Numbered from the stretch's first letter, positions 1-6,593 are shown. The stretch is 8,141 bases of DNA from Candidatus Thorarchaeota archaeon MP8T_1 (GCA_002825465.1 PJER01000093.1:1-8141); one strand, 5' to 3'. Program-made: numbers and translations. Notes: generated from the letters alone by a model not told the origin.

Positions 1-52
1 AATTGGACTCTGGTTCTTTGATTTGGGTTATGAACTCGCTGTGTGGATTGTG

Positions 53-57
53 AAAAA
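53..57 (-). terminator. T5 run after the radical SAM gene
   Basis: Read on the minus strand, the TAG stop of the radical SAM gene is followed by four bases and then TTTTT. Short T-runs without a hairpin are a known archaeal termination signal. The same arrangement (TAG, four bases, TTTTTC) follows the gene ending at 3440. No hairpin is visible, so this rests on the T-run and its position only. Confidence 0.4.
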
Positions 58-61
58 TAGA

Positions 62-1069
62 CTACATGAAAGCCTCATAGGAGAGACTGCAACACACATC
101 TTCAAAGATGGGAGTGAGTCCTAGGCTCTTTGCAAAATCCACACCCTCTTGGCTAATTAGGGCAATTCCATTCATACCACTTCGTACAGCAAGATAATCA
201 GTATCGATTTTGTGCTGTCCTTTTGGGCGCGCGCAACCCAAAAGGACAGGAACATCTTGGAATCCAAGACGCGCCGATGTCATTATCCGACCAATCTCAT
301 CAGGAGTTGGTGGTGCGACCTTTTCCATAGGAGATTTTCGGACTGGACTTAGAGCGATGATTACTATAGCAGAGGGTGTTCCTTGTGCAATTATGTGAAG
401 AGCTTCGATTTCTCCTCGTAGTCTTCCATAATCAAGTCCAACCAATATATGCGGCACAGTTGGAATGTCGTGTTCTTCAAGAATATCCAGAGACTCTCTC
501 ATTTTCCTTGGACCATCCGAAATGTGATAGATTCTTGATGCAACATCAGCATTCCCGATTATATCTAGCATCGCAGCATCAATCTGAGCCTCTGCAAGAA
601 GAAGTGCTGTTTTTGGAGTCACAAGACCAGTATGAACCACTACTCGCAAATCTAATTCTTGCTTTATGCGACATATTGCATCTCCGAATTGATCAAGAGG
701 AACATGCCCAGTTGAATTGGATCCACCACTGATTAGGACGCCTTCACCACCTAACGATTTAATCTCCCTGCATCGCTCAAGTAATACTTCAGGGGTGAGG
801 GTGGGCTCCATACCCGTCAATAATCGCCCATTACAATGCTCACACTTTAGTGAACAGGATGTACCAGTTACGCTTAGAGATGGAAAATTATGCGAGATAG
901 ACTGTCCATGGTCTTGAATCTTATAGGGGTAGGCAGTCGGACTGTAGCATAACAGTGCTTTGCCAAAAGACCGGAGTCGTATTTGCATTGCCTCATGCAT
1001 CCAACCATCCAATTCATCACGAGTGGCATTTAGTATCGTATAGCCATCTGCAAGAATATCAAAGCTCAC
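62..1069 (-). CDS. Radical SAM protein, biotin-synthase-like archaeal family (possibly LipS-type lipoyl synthase)
   Basis: A 335-residue radical SAM enzyme. The cluster-binding motif is C72-x3-C76-x2-C79 (SCSLKCEHCNG), followed by the glycine-rich SAM-contacting segment LISGG at 112-116 and a TIM-barrel pattern with VHTGLV (145-150), MLDIIG (167-172) and PHILVGLDYG (206-215). A GCARP segment (C279) and a CC pair (326-327) near the C-terminus could bind a second cluster. This layout resembles the archaeal 'homolog of biotin synthetase' group, which as I recall contains one component of the two-protein lipoyl synthase LipS1/LipS2; that function is inference, and no lipoate gene is adjacent. The start is GTG, with GAGG eight bases upstream (1077-1080). 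It is divergent from the acyl-CoA synthetase operon, and a TATA-like box at 1115-1124 would give a leader of about 24 bases. Family membership is fairly secure; the substrate is not. Confidence 0.85.
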   Translation of the reverse strand: MSFDILADGYTILNATRDELDGWMHEAMQIRLRSFGKALLCYSPTAYPYKIQDHGQSISHNFPSLSVTGTSCSLKCEHCNGRLLTGMEPTLTPEVLLERCREIKSLGGEGVLISGGSNSTGHVPLDQFGDAICRIKQELDLRVVVHTGLVTPKTALLLAEAQIDAAMLDIIGNADVASRIYHISDGPRKMRESLDILEEHDIPTVPHILVGLDYGRLRGEIEALHIIAQGTPSAIVIIALSPVRKSPMEKVAPPTPDEIGRIMTSARLGFQDVPVLLGCARPKGQHKIDTDYLAVRSGMNGIALISQEGVDFAKSLGLTPIFEDVCCSLSYEAFM

Positions 1070-1114
1070 GACCGGTCCTCAGTTTGAAATGACTGGGAGT
1101 GGCTATTAGCATTA

Positions 1115-1124
1115 CCATATAGTA
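1115..1124. promoter_or_regulatory. Shared TATA-like box in the divergent gap
   Basis: The sequence is CCATATAGTA on plus and TACTATATGG on minus, so it reads as a TATA-like element both ways. For the minus-strand radical SAM gene, a start site about 25 bases downstream leaves a short leader containing the GAGG site. For the plus-strand alpha subunit it predicts transcription from about 1143-1145, some 40 bases before the first ATG. The rest of the gap (1070-1183) holds no convincing ORF or RNA gene. Confidence 0.4.
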
Positions 1125-1126
1125 TG

Positions 1127-1160
1127 AAAAATGCCCTCTTCTTGTGAACACATGGCAACA
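1127..1160 (+). promoter_or_regulatory. Bipartite motif AAAAATGC-N16-CATGGCAACA upstream of acdA
   Basis: AAAAATGC (1127-1134), 16 bases, then CATGGCAACA (1151-1160), just downstream of the TATA-like box and spanning the predicted transcription start. The same two blocks with the same 16-base spacing occur on the minus strand at 7605-7638, also just after a TATA-like box. The spacer sequences are largely different. The role is unknown: a regulator site, or the start region (ATG-GCA-ACA) of an upstream ORF out of frame with acdA, are the two readings I consider. Confidence 0.4.
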
Positions 1161-1183
1161 ATCAAGTACCCATTCGTATCAAG

Positions 1184-2665
1184 ATGCTTTCAATCATCGT
1201 GGACAATCAGAGTGTGGTATCAGTGTCTTGTGGATCAACTGAATCGATTGATGTCTTCTTCTCTGCAAAGAGTGTTGCAATATATGGTGCATCTGCAAGT
1301 CAAAATAGTGTGGGGCAAGCTATAATCCAGAATTTCATCAAGCCGCAGTATACAGGAAAGGTATATGCTGTCAACCCAAAGTACAACCAAGTATTGGGTG
1401 TTCCATGCTATCCTACACTACAAGACATCGAGGGAGATGTTGACCTTGTTGTCGTTGCTGTGCCAGCAAGAATCACACCGAGAGTATTCGAAGACATTGC
1501 GGCAAAGAAGATTAAAGCTGCTATAATCATCTCGGGAGGTTTTTCAGAAACAGGAAAGGTTGGGGCAGAGCTAGAAGACGAGATTGTAGCGATAGCAAAG
1601 AAACATGACATTCGTGTAATTGGTCCTAACTGTGTTGGAGTCGTCGATACTCATAGTCACATTGATACATTCTTCTTGCCCGAATATAGATGTGGGAGAC
1701 CAAAGCCAAGCAACGTTGCAAACATCTCGCTCGTATCACAATCTGGTGCCTTTGCCGCAGCTATCTCAGACTGGACTGCCGAACTTGGTCTTGGAATAAG
1801 TAAGCTGATTAGTCTAGGAAATAAGTGCGACGTGGATGATGATGATCTCCTCTGCTATCTTGCTGAGGATTCGACAACTCAGGTGATTTGCTACTATACT
1901 GAGGGGTATGATGAGTCTAAGGGACGCTCGTTCTTTGATACTGCCAAAATGGTGACTCCGAATAAGCCAATACTTGTAGTAAAATCTGGAAGAGGGCAGA
2001 GAGCAAGAGCAGCAGCAAGCTCGCATACTGGTTCTCTGGCTGGATCAGATAAGGTCGCAGATGCAGCATACAAGCAGTCGGGAGTCATTAGAGTCGAGAA
2101 CTTCGAACATATGTTTGATGCAGCAAAGGCCTTAGCGATGCAGCCTCCAGCTAGGGGTGACAGAGTTCTCATGATTACTAATGGAGGCGGGTTAGGCGTG
2201 ATGACGACGGATGCTCTTGAAGCTCTCAATCTTGCAATACCGAGTCCTTCTCCAGAACTTGAGAAAAGACTCCATCAGAGTCTTCCTGCGTATTGTGCAG
2301 TGGGCAACCCTATTGACGTCGTGGGAGATACAGATGCTTCTAGATATGACGCTGTCTTCAAAGAGGCTATCGCGAGTGGAGAATACGATATGTTTGTGGT
2401 AGGAATGCTTCTTCAAACGCCAAGCCTTGGAATGGACATCACAAATGTGATAGCGAATTATCAACGTCTTTCCGAGTTGCCGTTCATCGTGGTCTCAATG
2501 GGAGGTGGGTTCACTACGAAAGCGGGAGAAATCATGGAACTCATGGGAGTGCCTACCTATGCTACAGGTGAAAAGGCAGCTCTAGCGGCCAAAGCACTTG
2601 CACAATATGGGGAAATCAAATACGGGGCTAAGTTCAACAAAACTATTGTCTCTGATAAACCATAA
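1184..2665 (+). CDS. acdA: ADP-forming acetyl/acyl-CoA synthetase, alpha subunit
   Basis: Catalytic CoA-binding subunit of the archaeal enzyme acyl-CoA + ADP + Pi = acid + ATP + CoA, a cytoplasmic substrate-level phosphorylation step. An N-terminal Rossmann CoA-binding domain begins at SVAIYGAS (30-37), followed by YAVNP (61-65) and the IIISGGFSETG region (114-124). The ligase-CoA domain carries VIGPNCVG (145-152), LVSQSGAF (183-190) and the phospho-histidine motif SHTGSLAGSD with H281. E240 in YTEGY sits where the partner glutamate of this histidine lies in characterised enzymes. The third domain runs from about 315 to 475 (ITNGGG). At 493 residues it is longer than the roughly 460 usual, because some 22 residues precede the family's normal start. 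No SD lies before ATG 1184; in-frame GTG codons at 1199, 1214 and 1223 are alternatives. The beta subunit follows after 44 bases. The acid substrate cannot be told from sequence. Confidence 0.93.
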   Translation: MLSIIVDNQSVVSVSCGSTESIDVFFSAKSVAIYGASASQNSVGQAIIQNFIKPQYTGKVYAVNPKYNQVLGVPCYPTLQDIEGDVDLVVVAVPARITPRVFEDIAAKKIKAAIIISGGFSETGKVGAELEDEIVAIAKKHDIRVIGPNCVGVVDTHSHIDTFFLPEYRCGRPKPSNVANISLVSQSGAFAAAISDWTAELGLGISKLISLGNKCDVDDDDLLCYLAEDSTTQVICYYTEGYDESKGRSFFDTAKMVTPNKPILVVKSGRGQRARAAASSHTGSLAGSDKVADAAYKQSGVIRVENFEHMFDAAKALAMQPPARGDRVLMITNGGGLGVMTTDALEALNLAIPSPSPELEKRLHQSLPAYCAVGNPIDVVGDTDASRYDAVFKEAIASGEYDMFVVGMLLQTPSLGMDITNVIANYQRLSELPFIVVSMGGGFTTKAGEIMELMGVPTYATGEKAALAAKALAQYGEIKYGAKFNKTIVSDKP

Positions 2666-2709
2666 AAGGAACAAACAAAGTCAGAAAACTAAGCGAGGTC
2701 TGGATATAG

Positions 2710-3438
2710 ATGAAAGAAGCAAAGAAAATCTTCAAGACAGCTCTTGAAGAAGATAGAACCTTCGTTCTCGAACATGAAGCCAAAGACATTATGAAAGCAT
2801 ATGGTATTCCAATCCCGCCATATAGCACAGCAAGTACAGCTGATGAAGCTGTTGACAAGGCAAAGAGTATCGGCTTTCCTGTAGTGCTAAAGATTCTCTC
2901 TAAAGATATCCTGCACAAATCTGATGCAGGTGGTGTTAAAATCAATCTGAAGACAGAGGAGGCGGTACGAACTGCATTTAACGAGATTATGGAGAACGCA
3001 AAGAAGTACGGACAGGAAAAAGGCGTCGATGTAGACCTCAGTAGAGGTGTTTTCATTTCGGACTTCGCAGATATGGGAACAGAGATTATCGTAGGTGTTA
3101 CAAAGGATCCACAATTTGGTCACGCACTAATGGCAGGACTTGGTGGGATTTTTGTCGAGGTCTTGAAGGATGTGTCATTTAGATTGATTCCATTCACCGA
3201 GTCAGATGCACGGGAGATGTTGAAAGAGCTCAAGGCATACAAGATTCTAGAAGGAATACGTGGAGAGGCTCCTAGAGACGTAGATGCTTTGGTAAAGATC
3301 ATGCTCTCAGTATCTAAAATGATTGAAGAGAATCCTGAAATCATAGAGCTTGATTGCAATCCAACATTTGTCTATGCAGCAGGTAAGGGTGCTCTTGTGG
3401 TAGATGCGAGAATTCTAATTGACAAGCCAGAAAAATGA
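2710..3438 (+). CDS. acdB: ADP-forming acetyl/acyl-CoA synthetase, beta subunit (ATP-grasp)
   Basis: Nucleotide-binding partner of the alpha subunit encoded just upstream. The 242-residue length fits separate beta subunits (about 230-240). It shows the ATP-grasp pattern: a helix with the YGIPIPPY segment (31-38), FPVVLKILSKDILHKSDAGGV (56-76) with H69 at the place of the second, transiently phosphorylated histidine of characterised enzymes, GVTKDPQFGHALMAGLGG (129-146), and ELDCNP (213-218) with D215 as the likely metal/nucleotide aspartate. The start is ATG with GAGGT ten bases upstream (2695-2699). It is co-transcribed with alpha, and no promoter is evident in the 44-base gap. Its stop is separated by one base from the stop of the opposing gene. 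Together the two subunits would form a functional heteromeric enzyme; nothing looks broken. Confidence 0.94.
   Translation: MKEAKKIFKTALEEDRTFVLEHEAKDIMKAYGIPIPPYSTASTADEAVDKAKSIGFPVVLKILSKDILHKSDAGGVKINLKTEEAVRTAFNEIMENAKKYGQEKGVDVDLSRGVFISDFADMGTEIIVGVTKDPQFGHALMAGLGGIFVEVLKDVSFRLIPFTESDAREMLKELKAYKILEGIRGEAPRDVDALVKIMLSVSKMIEENPEIIELDCNPTFVYAAGKGALVVDARILIDKPEK
3431..3435 (-). terminator. T5 run after the 398-aa gene, inside acdB
   Basis: On the minus strand the TAG stop of the unknown gene (3440-4636) is followed by TTCA and then TTTTT, which falls in the last codons of the convergent beta subunit gene. The spacing copies that after the radical SAM gene. No hairpin is visible. It is the only candidate end signal for that transcript near the stop. 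Confidence 0.4.
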
Positions 3439-3439
3439 A

Positions 3440-4636
3440 CTAGCTACTAATCAGAGTATAGAGTAGAATAAGACCTCGTTTCACATCTGCATCAGTAAGA
3501 GAGGTAGATGGAGATTTTTTCGTCTTGCTTGCTAGGAGAAGGAGTAAGGCTACCATACGCGGAACCAATCGAGCATATTGAAGTAAGAAGTCTTTATTAC
3601 CAGTCGAGTCTACAATAAGGCTCTCTAATCTTCTAACGAGGAGTTGAATTCTTTCATCGACTCCTTCAGCAGGACTGAGACCTTTAAACAAAGCAACAGC
3701 TGAAGACTCATTCTGAAGAAAATCAGAAGATACACCTACTTTCTCAATTAGTTCCATAGAACCAACAATTATAGATTCATAGTGATCTTCCTCTAGTCGA
3801 TTAAGCTCCTGTTTTACTGCCTGAAGTTGTCCGAGTAGTCTTAGAGAGTTTGTAAGAATAGAACGAGAAGCACCTGAAGAGGCGAGAGACAACTCTGTAA
3901 GATGATCTCCATGGATTTTTTCGATTTTAGCGGCAACTGATGCATTTAGCTTCTTCTCGAAACCTGGAGAGAAGGAAACACCTGCAGCAAGAGGGAGAAC
4001 CGGATGAGTTCCCAACTTGCGGACAGCAGTCAGCGCCTTATAATCGATAGGATCTACATAGAAGAGGAGAATACGGACTACATCGTAAGCAGTTTCAAAA
4101 TCCTCTTCTGTCGTGGTGTTTCTGCCTTGACTTCGACATGCGAAGGCACTAATGAGAGCCCAAGTAGATAACAGACTATTACAGAGGTCCTCCATCTCAC
4201 CGCGATTACTAATCTCATGTTCTTCAAGAAACCGAGATAGTTTTTCAGTTGCGCCAGAAATTCTTTGGAGTGTGTTCCCGCCCATATGAAGATCTGCGAT
4301 TGATTTGATAAATCCACGTGCATCCCTAGATGGAGGTCTCAGGACAAGTCCGGGATCCTGTCGAGTTACAGTCCACCACTTTGACGTAGATGTGAGATAG
4401 TCCAGTAGGTCAACAGCAACAGTGACATCAGATTGATCGATAGTAGTTTTCGAATTGATATATGCATTTAATCGAGTGGAGAGCCTGAGAAACCTTGTCA
4501 AGTGAATTGATAGTTTCTCACCTGCAAAGATGCAATCAGTAAATCTAGCAACGACCGATGTTATCTGTGATTCGATACTGTCATCAAGGTGAGCTTTAAC
4601 AAGACCTCGATACAGATCAACTGGGGTTCTAGCCAA
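3440..4636 (-). CDS. Unknown helical protein with three lid-like or histone-fold-like repeats
   Basis: I do not recognise this 398-residue protein. It has no signal peptide, no clear membrane span (VALLLLLA at 362-369 lies inside a helix of a repeat) and no Walker, zinc or catalytic motif. Three segments share a pattern of one helix, a short Thr/Ser loop, an acidic D, then another helix: 46-83 (TIDQSDVTVAVDLLDYL), 150-194 (TTTEEDFETAYDVVRIL) and 350-396 (SLTDADVKRGLILLYTL). This resembles the C-terminal lid of MCM or other AAA+ proteins and histone folds. A likely coiled stretch lies at 260-300. The start is TTG with a strong GGAG ten bases upstream (4648-4651) and no in-frame ATG before residue 118. 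It has its own promoter (4677-4684). It is tail to tail with acdB. A scaffold or nucleic-acid-associated role is only a guess. Confidence 0.82.
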   Translation of the reverse strand: MARTPVDLYRGLVKAHLDDSIESQITSVVARFTDCIFAGEKLSIHLTRFLRLSTRLNAYINSKTTIDQSDVTVAVDLLDYLTSTSKWWTVTRQDPGLVLRPPSRDARGFIKSIADLHMGGNTLQRISGATEKLSRFLEEHEISNRGEMEDLCNSLLSTWALISAFACRSQGRNTTTEEDFETAYDVVRILLFYVDPIDYKALTAVRKLGTHPVLPLAAGVSFSPGFEKKLNASVAAKIEKIHGDHLTELSLASSGASRSILTNSLRLLGQLQAVKQELNRLEEDHYESIIVGSMELIEKVGVSSDFLQNESSAVALFKGLSPAEGVDERIQLLVRRLESLIVDSTGNKDFLLQYARLVPRMVALLLLLASKTKKSPSTSLTDADVKRGLILLYTLISS

Positions 4637-4676
4637 CGCTAAGTGGTCTCCTGTCTATGAATCCTGCCGATTTATC

Positions 4677-4684
4677 TTATAAAA
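4677..4684 (-). promoter_or_regulatory. TATA box for the 398-aa gene
   Basis: TTTTATAA on the minus strand lies in the 73-base gap after the cis-prenyltransferase stop. A start site about 25 bases downstream falls near 4655, leaving a leader of about 20 bases that contains the GGAG site. It is the best TATA match in the window and suggests that this gene is transcribed separately from the gene upstream. Confidence 0.6.
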
Positions 4685-4709
4685 GACTGTGTCATAAGAT
4701 GATGGCATT

Positions 4710-5477
4710 TCATTTTCCATATCTACGTGCCCGATTGCCATATGAACGGAGGGCTCGCCAAATGTCTATTTTTCTAACTGCCGGCCAGTATATCTGTGCA
4801 AAGTATAGCTCAGAGTAGGCAGATTGCCAGAGAAGGAAACCAGAGAGGCGCTCTTCACCTGAGGTTCTAATAATAAGATCAGGATCTGGTACACCACTCG
4901 TGTAGAGATTGTCCTCAATCACATCTTCATTTACTTCTGCAGCAGTCATGACACCTTGCTCGATTTTCACTCCAATGGCACGTACAGCATCCACAAGCTC
5001 GGCTCTTCCAGAATATCCGATTGCTATATTGAGGATGTGGTCACTATATTCCTTGGTGTCTTCTTCTGCAGCATGAATTGCTTCCTGGACATCTTTGGGC
5101 AAGAGATCTACTCGACCGATTGCACTTATTCTGACCCTGTGTTTATGAACATCAGGATTCCCAACGACCTCAGTGAATTTTTCCTTGGCCAAGGCCATTA
5201 TTTCATTGACCTCATTCTTACTTCGTTGGAAGTTTTCTATTGAAAATGCGTATATTGTGCATACCTTGATGTTGGCCTCCCAGAGTATACGAAGCACCTC
5301 CAATACCTTGGCGGCTCCCTTCTGATGACCAAACCATGGAACTTCCATTCCATGCCTCTTGGCATATCGACGGTTCCCATCTAGTATTATTCCAACATGC
5401 TTAGGTGCTAGATTCTTGTCTAACTGTCGATACAAGAAATATTCGTACAGTCTGTAGACAGGACCAGCCAAGTTCAA
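4710..5477 (-). CDS. uppS: Cis-prenyltransferase (polyprenyl/undecaprenyl diphosphate synthase family)
   Basis: Condenses isopentenyl diphosphate units in cis to make the long polyprenyl diphosphate, which in archaea becomes the dolichyl-type lipid carrier for N-glycosylation and envelope sugars; it acts at the membrane surface. The 255 residues carry every family signature: HVGIILDGNRRYAKRHG (27-43) with catalytic D33, FGHQKGA (49-55), YAFSIENFQRS (76-86), IGYSGRAEL (153-161) and RTSGEERLSGFLLWQSAYSE (204-223). The N-terminus LYEYFLYRQL is like that of archaeal members. The start is TTG at 5477, with another TTG two codons later; the frame is open upstream to 5520 but contains no start codon. 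A weak AGAGAG site (5487-5492) precedes it and lies in one arm of a hairpin. It sits 74 bases after a roadblock gene and could be the last gene of that transcript. Product chain length is not predictable here. Confidence 0.95.
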   Translation of the reverse strand: MNLAGPVYRLYEYFLYRQLDKNLAPKHVGIILDGNRRYAKRHGMEVPWFGHQKGAAKVLEVLRILWEANIKVCTIYAFSIENFQRSKNEVNEIMALAKEKFTEVVGNPDVHKHRVRISAIGRVDLLPKDVQEAIHAAEEDTKEYSDHILNIAIGYSGRAELVDAVRAIGVKIEQGVMTAAEVNEDVIEDNLYTSGVPDPDLIIRTSGEERLSGFLLWQSAYSELYFAQIYWPAVRKIDIWRALRSYGNRARRYGK

Positions 5478-5485
5478 GATTAAAC

Positions 5486-5518
5486 ACTCTCTGAGATGAG
5501 CGTACCTGAAAAGAGAGT
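5486..5518 (-). promoter_or_regulatory. Hairpin that may mask the uppS ribosome binding site
   Basis: On the minus strand ACTCTCT (5512-5518) can pair perfectly with AGAGAGT (5486-5492) around a 19-base loop. The downstream arm contains the only SD-like purine run before the TTG start of the cis-prenyltransferase, nine bases from the codon. Pairing would hide the site, which suggests translational control. The long loop makes the hairpin only moderately stable, so it may be chance. Confidence 0.35.
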
Positions 5519-5551
5519 CCTAATAGAGTTGACGTTGTGTGAGGAATTGAC

Positions 5552-5923
5552 CTAAATCATCTGAGCAATCTTCTCAGCAGCTCGCTTCATGTCCAGAAAT
5601 ATGAGCCCAAGTTTTGCATTTGCAGTGGTTGATACTGTTAGACAAGCATTCATACCAGCCTGAATCACAAGTAACCAACCATCAACACCTTTGATGTTCA
5701 CCTGCTCAAGATTACCTTTACCTAGTTCTATAGAGGCTTTTTCGCCAAGGGTCAGCATTGCCGCAGTCATGGCCGCAACCTTCGCCTCATCCACGTCTGT
5801 TGGAAGAGCTGAAACTATTGGGAGCCCTTCAACACTCACAATGGCACAAGCTTCAATCTCAGGAATACTTCCCTGTAGTTCGTTTAGAACTCCTTCGAGT
5901 GTATTTTCGCGGGACTCTCCCAT
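5552..5923 (-). CDS. Roadblock/LC7 domain protein, probable MglB-like partner of the GTPase
   Basis: A 123-residue single-domain Roadblock/LC7 protein. Order of elements: helix 1 (about 8-18), strands with ACAIVSVEGLPIVSAL (25-40), helix 2 DEAKVAAMTAAMLTLGEKASIEL (45-67), three strands (72-98, including DGWLLVIQAG) and the final helix 103-121. Such proteins dimerise and bind small GTPases; bacterial MglB is the GTPase-activating partner of MglA. This gene follows the MglA-like GTPase by 16 bases, which argues for a functional pair, with the order reversed relative to bacterial mglBA. The start is ATG with AGGTGA (5931-5936) inside the gap. No signal peptide or membrane segment is seen. Domain assignment is firm; GAP activity is inference. 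Confidence 0.9.
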   Translation of the reverse strand: MGESRENTLEGVLNELQGSIPEIEACAIVSVEGLPIVSALPTDVDEAKVAAMTAAMLTLGEKASIELGKGNLEQVNIKGVDGWLLVIQAGMNACLTVSTTANAKLGLIFLDMKRAAEKIAQMI

Positions 5924-5939
5924 CTTGTTTCACCTGTTG

Positions 5940-6512
5940 TTATTTGTACATCCTTTTGAGTATGACCTCTCGCGCTATTGCTTGAAACGCCCTTTTAACT
6001 CCTACACCCTGTACAGCAATTGTTTCATAGATTGGAACATTGCCTCCAAGACCGAGTAAATCGAGCATCTCTTCACGGGACATTCTGTTAGGCAGGTCTC
6101 TCTTGTTGAGCATGACTACTATGGGAATCTCACGCCCAAGAGCGTCGCCCAGAAACAGCTTCAACTCTTCGAAACTCTCTGTGTTTTCATCGCGTTGATC
6201 TGGAGATGAGTCAGCAACGAAGAGTATTCCATCAGTGCCCTGCAGAACCACCTTTCTCTGGTGACGGTGGCGTTTCTGTCCAGCTACTGTGAATACATCA
6301 AAGAGAACACGGCCACCTGCAGACATTGGAACGTAGTCAAAAAACAGGGTACGATTTGTTTCATCTTCAATAGCAGTGAATTCACCCTTCTGCAAACCTT
6401 CTACCTTTCCGTAGAGCCAGCGAAGAGCGGTCGTCTTACCGCCAAGTGAAGGACCATAGAATACCAATTTCAGATGGATTCTGCCCTTGTCATCCTTGCG
6501 AATTGTCAACAC
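5940..6512 (-). CDS. MglA-like small Ras-family GTPase
   Basis: A 190-residue Ras-superfamily GTPase of the MglA branch. P-loop GPSLGGKT (20-27); switch I around TNRTLFFDYVP (52-62), with R54 where MglA carries its intrinsic arginine finger; switch II TVAGQ (75-79), with Thr in place of the usual G3 Asp, as in MglA, and Q79 as the expected catalytic glutamine; NKRD (136-139) for guanine; and an ETIAVQGVGV G5 region (163-172). No C-terminal cysteine for lipidation and no transmembrane helix is present. Start is GTG at 6512, with an in-frame TGA 10-12 bases upstream; the SD is weak (AGTGAT, about nine bases away), so the next codon (TTG) cannot be excluded. It is followed closely by a roadblock gene. 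Likely a polarity, trafficking or signalling switch; the process is unknown. Confidence 0.92.
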   Translation of the reverse strand: MLTIRKDDKGRIHLKLVFYGPSLGGKTTALRWLYGKVEGLQKGEFTAIEDETNRTLFFDYVPMSAGGRVLFDVFTVAGQKRHRHQRKVVLQGTDGILFVADSSPDQRDENTESFEELKLFLGDALGREIPIVVMLNKRDLPNRMSREEMLDLLGLGGNVPIYETIAVQGVGVKRAFQAIAREVILKRMYK

Positions 6513-6541
6513 CTCGTTGTATCACTGCTAGTTCTGAGTCG

Positions 6542-6593
6542 CTCCCAGGGAATCCCGGATTACTTCTCCGAACTGAGGTCCCAGTTCTGGGAG
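6542..6593 (-). promoter_or_regulatory. Possible structured leader of the GTPase gene
   Basis: On the minus strand, CTCCCAG (6587-6593) can pair with CTGGGAG (6542-6548) across 38 bases. The same TCCCA can instead form a local five-pair hairpin with TGGGA (6579-6583) closing the loop GAAC. The two pairings exclude each other. A further inverted repeat AATCC-C-GGATT lies at 6551-6561. This is more dyad structure than I see elsewhere in the window, but I recognise no known riboswitch. Confidence 0.3.

Noticed and set aside
1..124. Plus-strand frame open from the window edge, 40 codons (starting IGLWFFDLGYEL), ending at 124
   Set aside because: It could be the tail of a gene outside the window, but it would overlap the radical SAM gene by 63 bases, and only about 20 codons lie outside that gene. 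Too little to call.
4956..5243. 95-residue plus-strand ORF inside the cis-prenyltransferase
   Set aside because: It is antisense to a gene with every family motif intact, and no SD or promoter supports it.
5691..6059. 122-residue plus-strand ORF opposite the roadblock and GTPase genes
   Set aside because: It is antisense to two well-supported coding genes and is explained by their codon composition.
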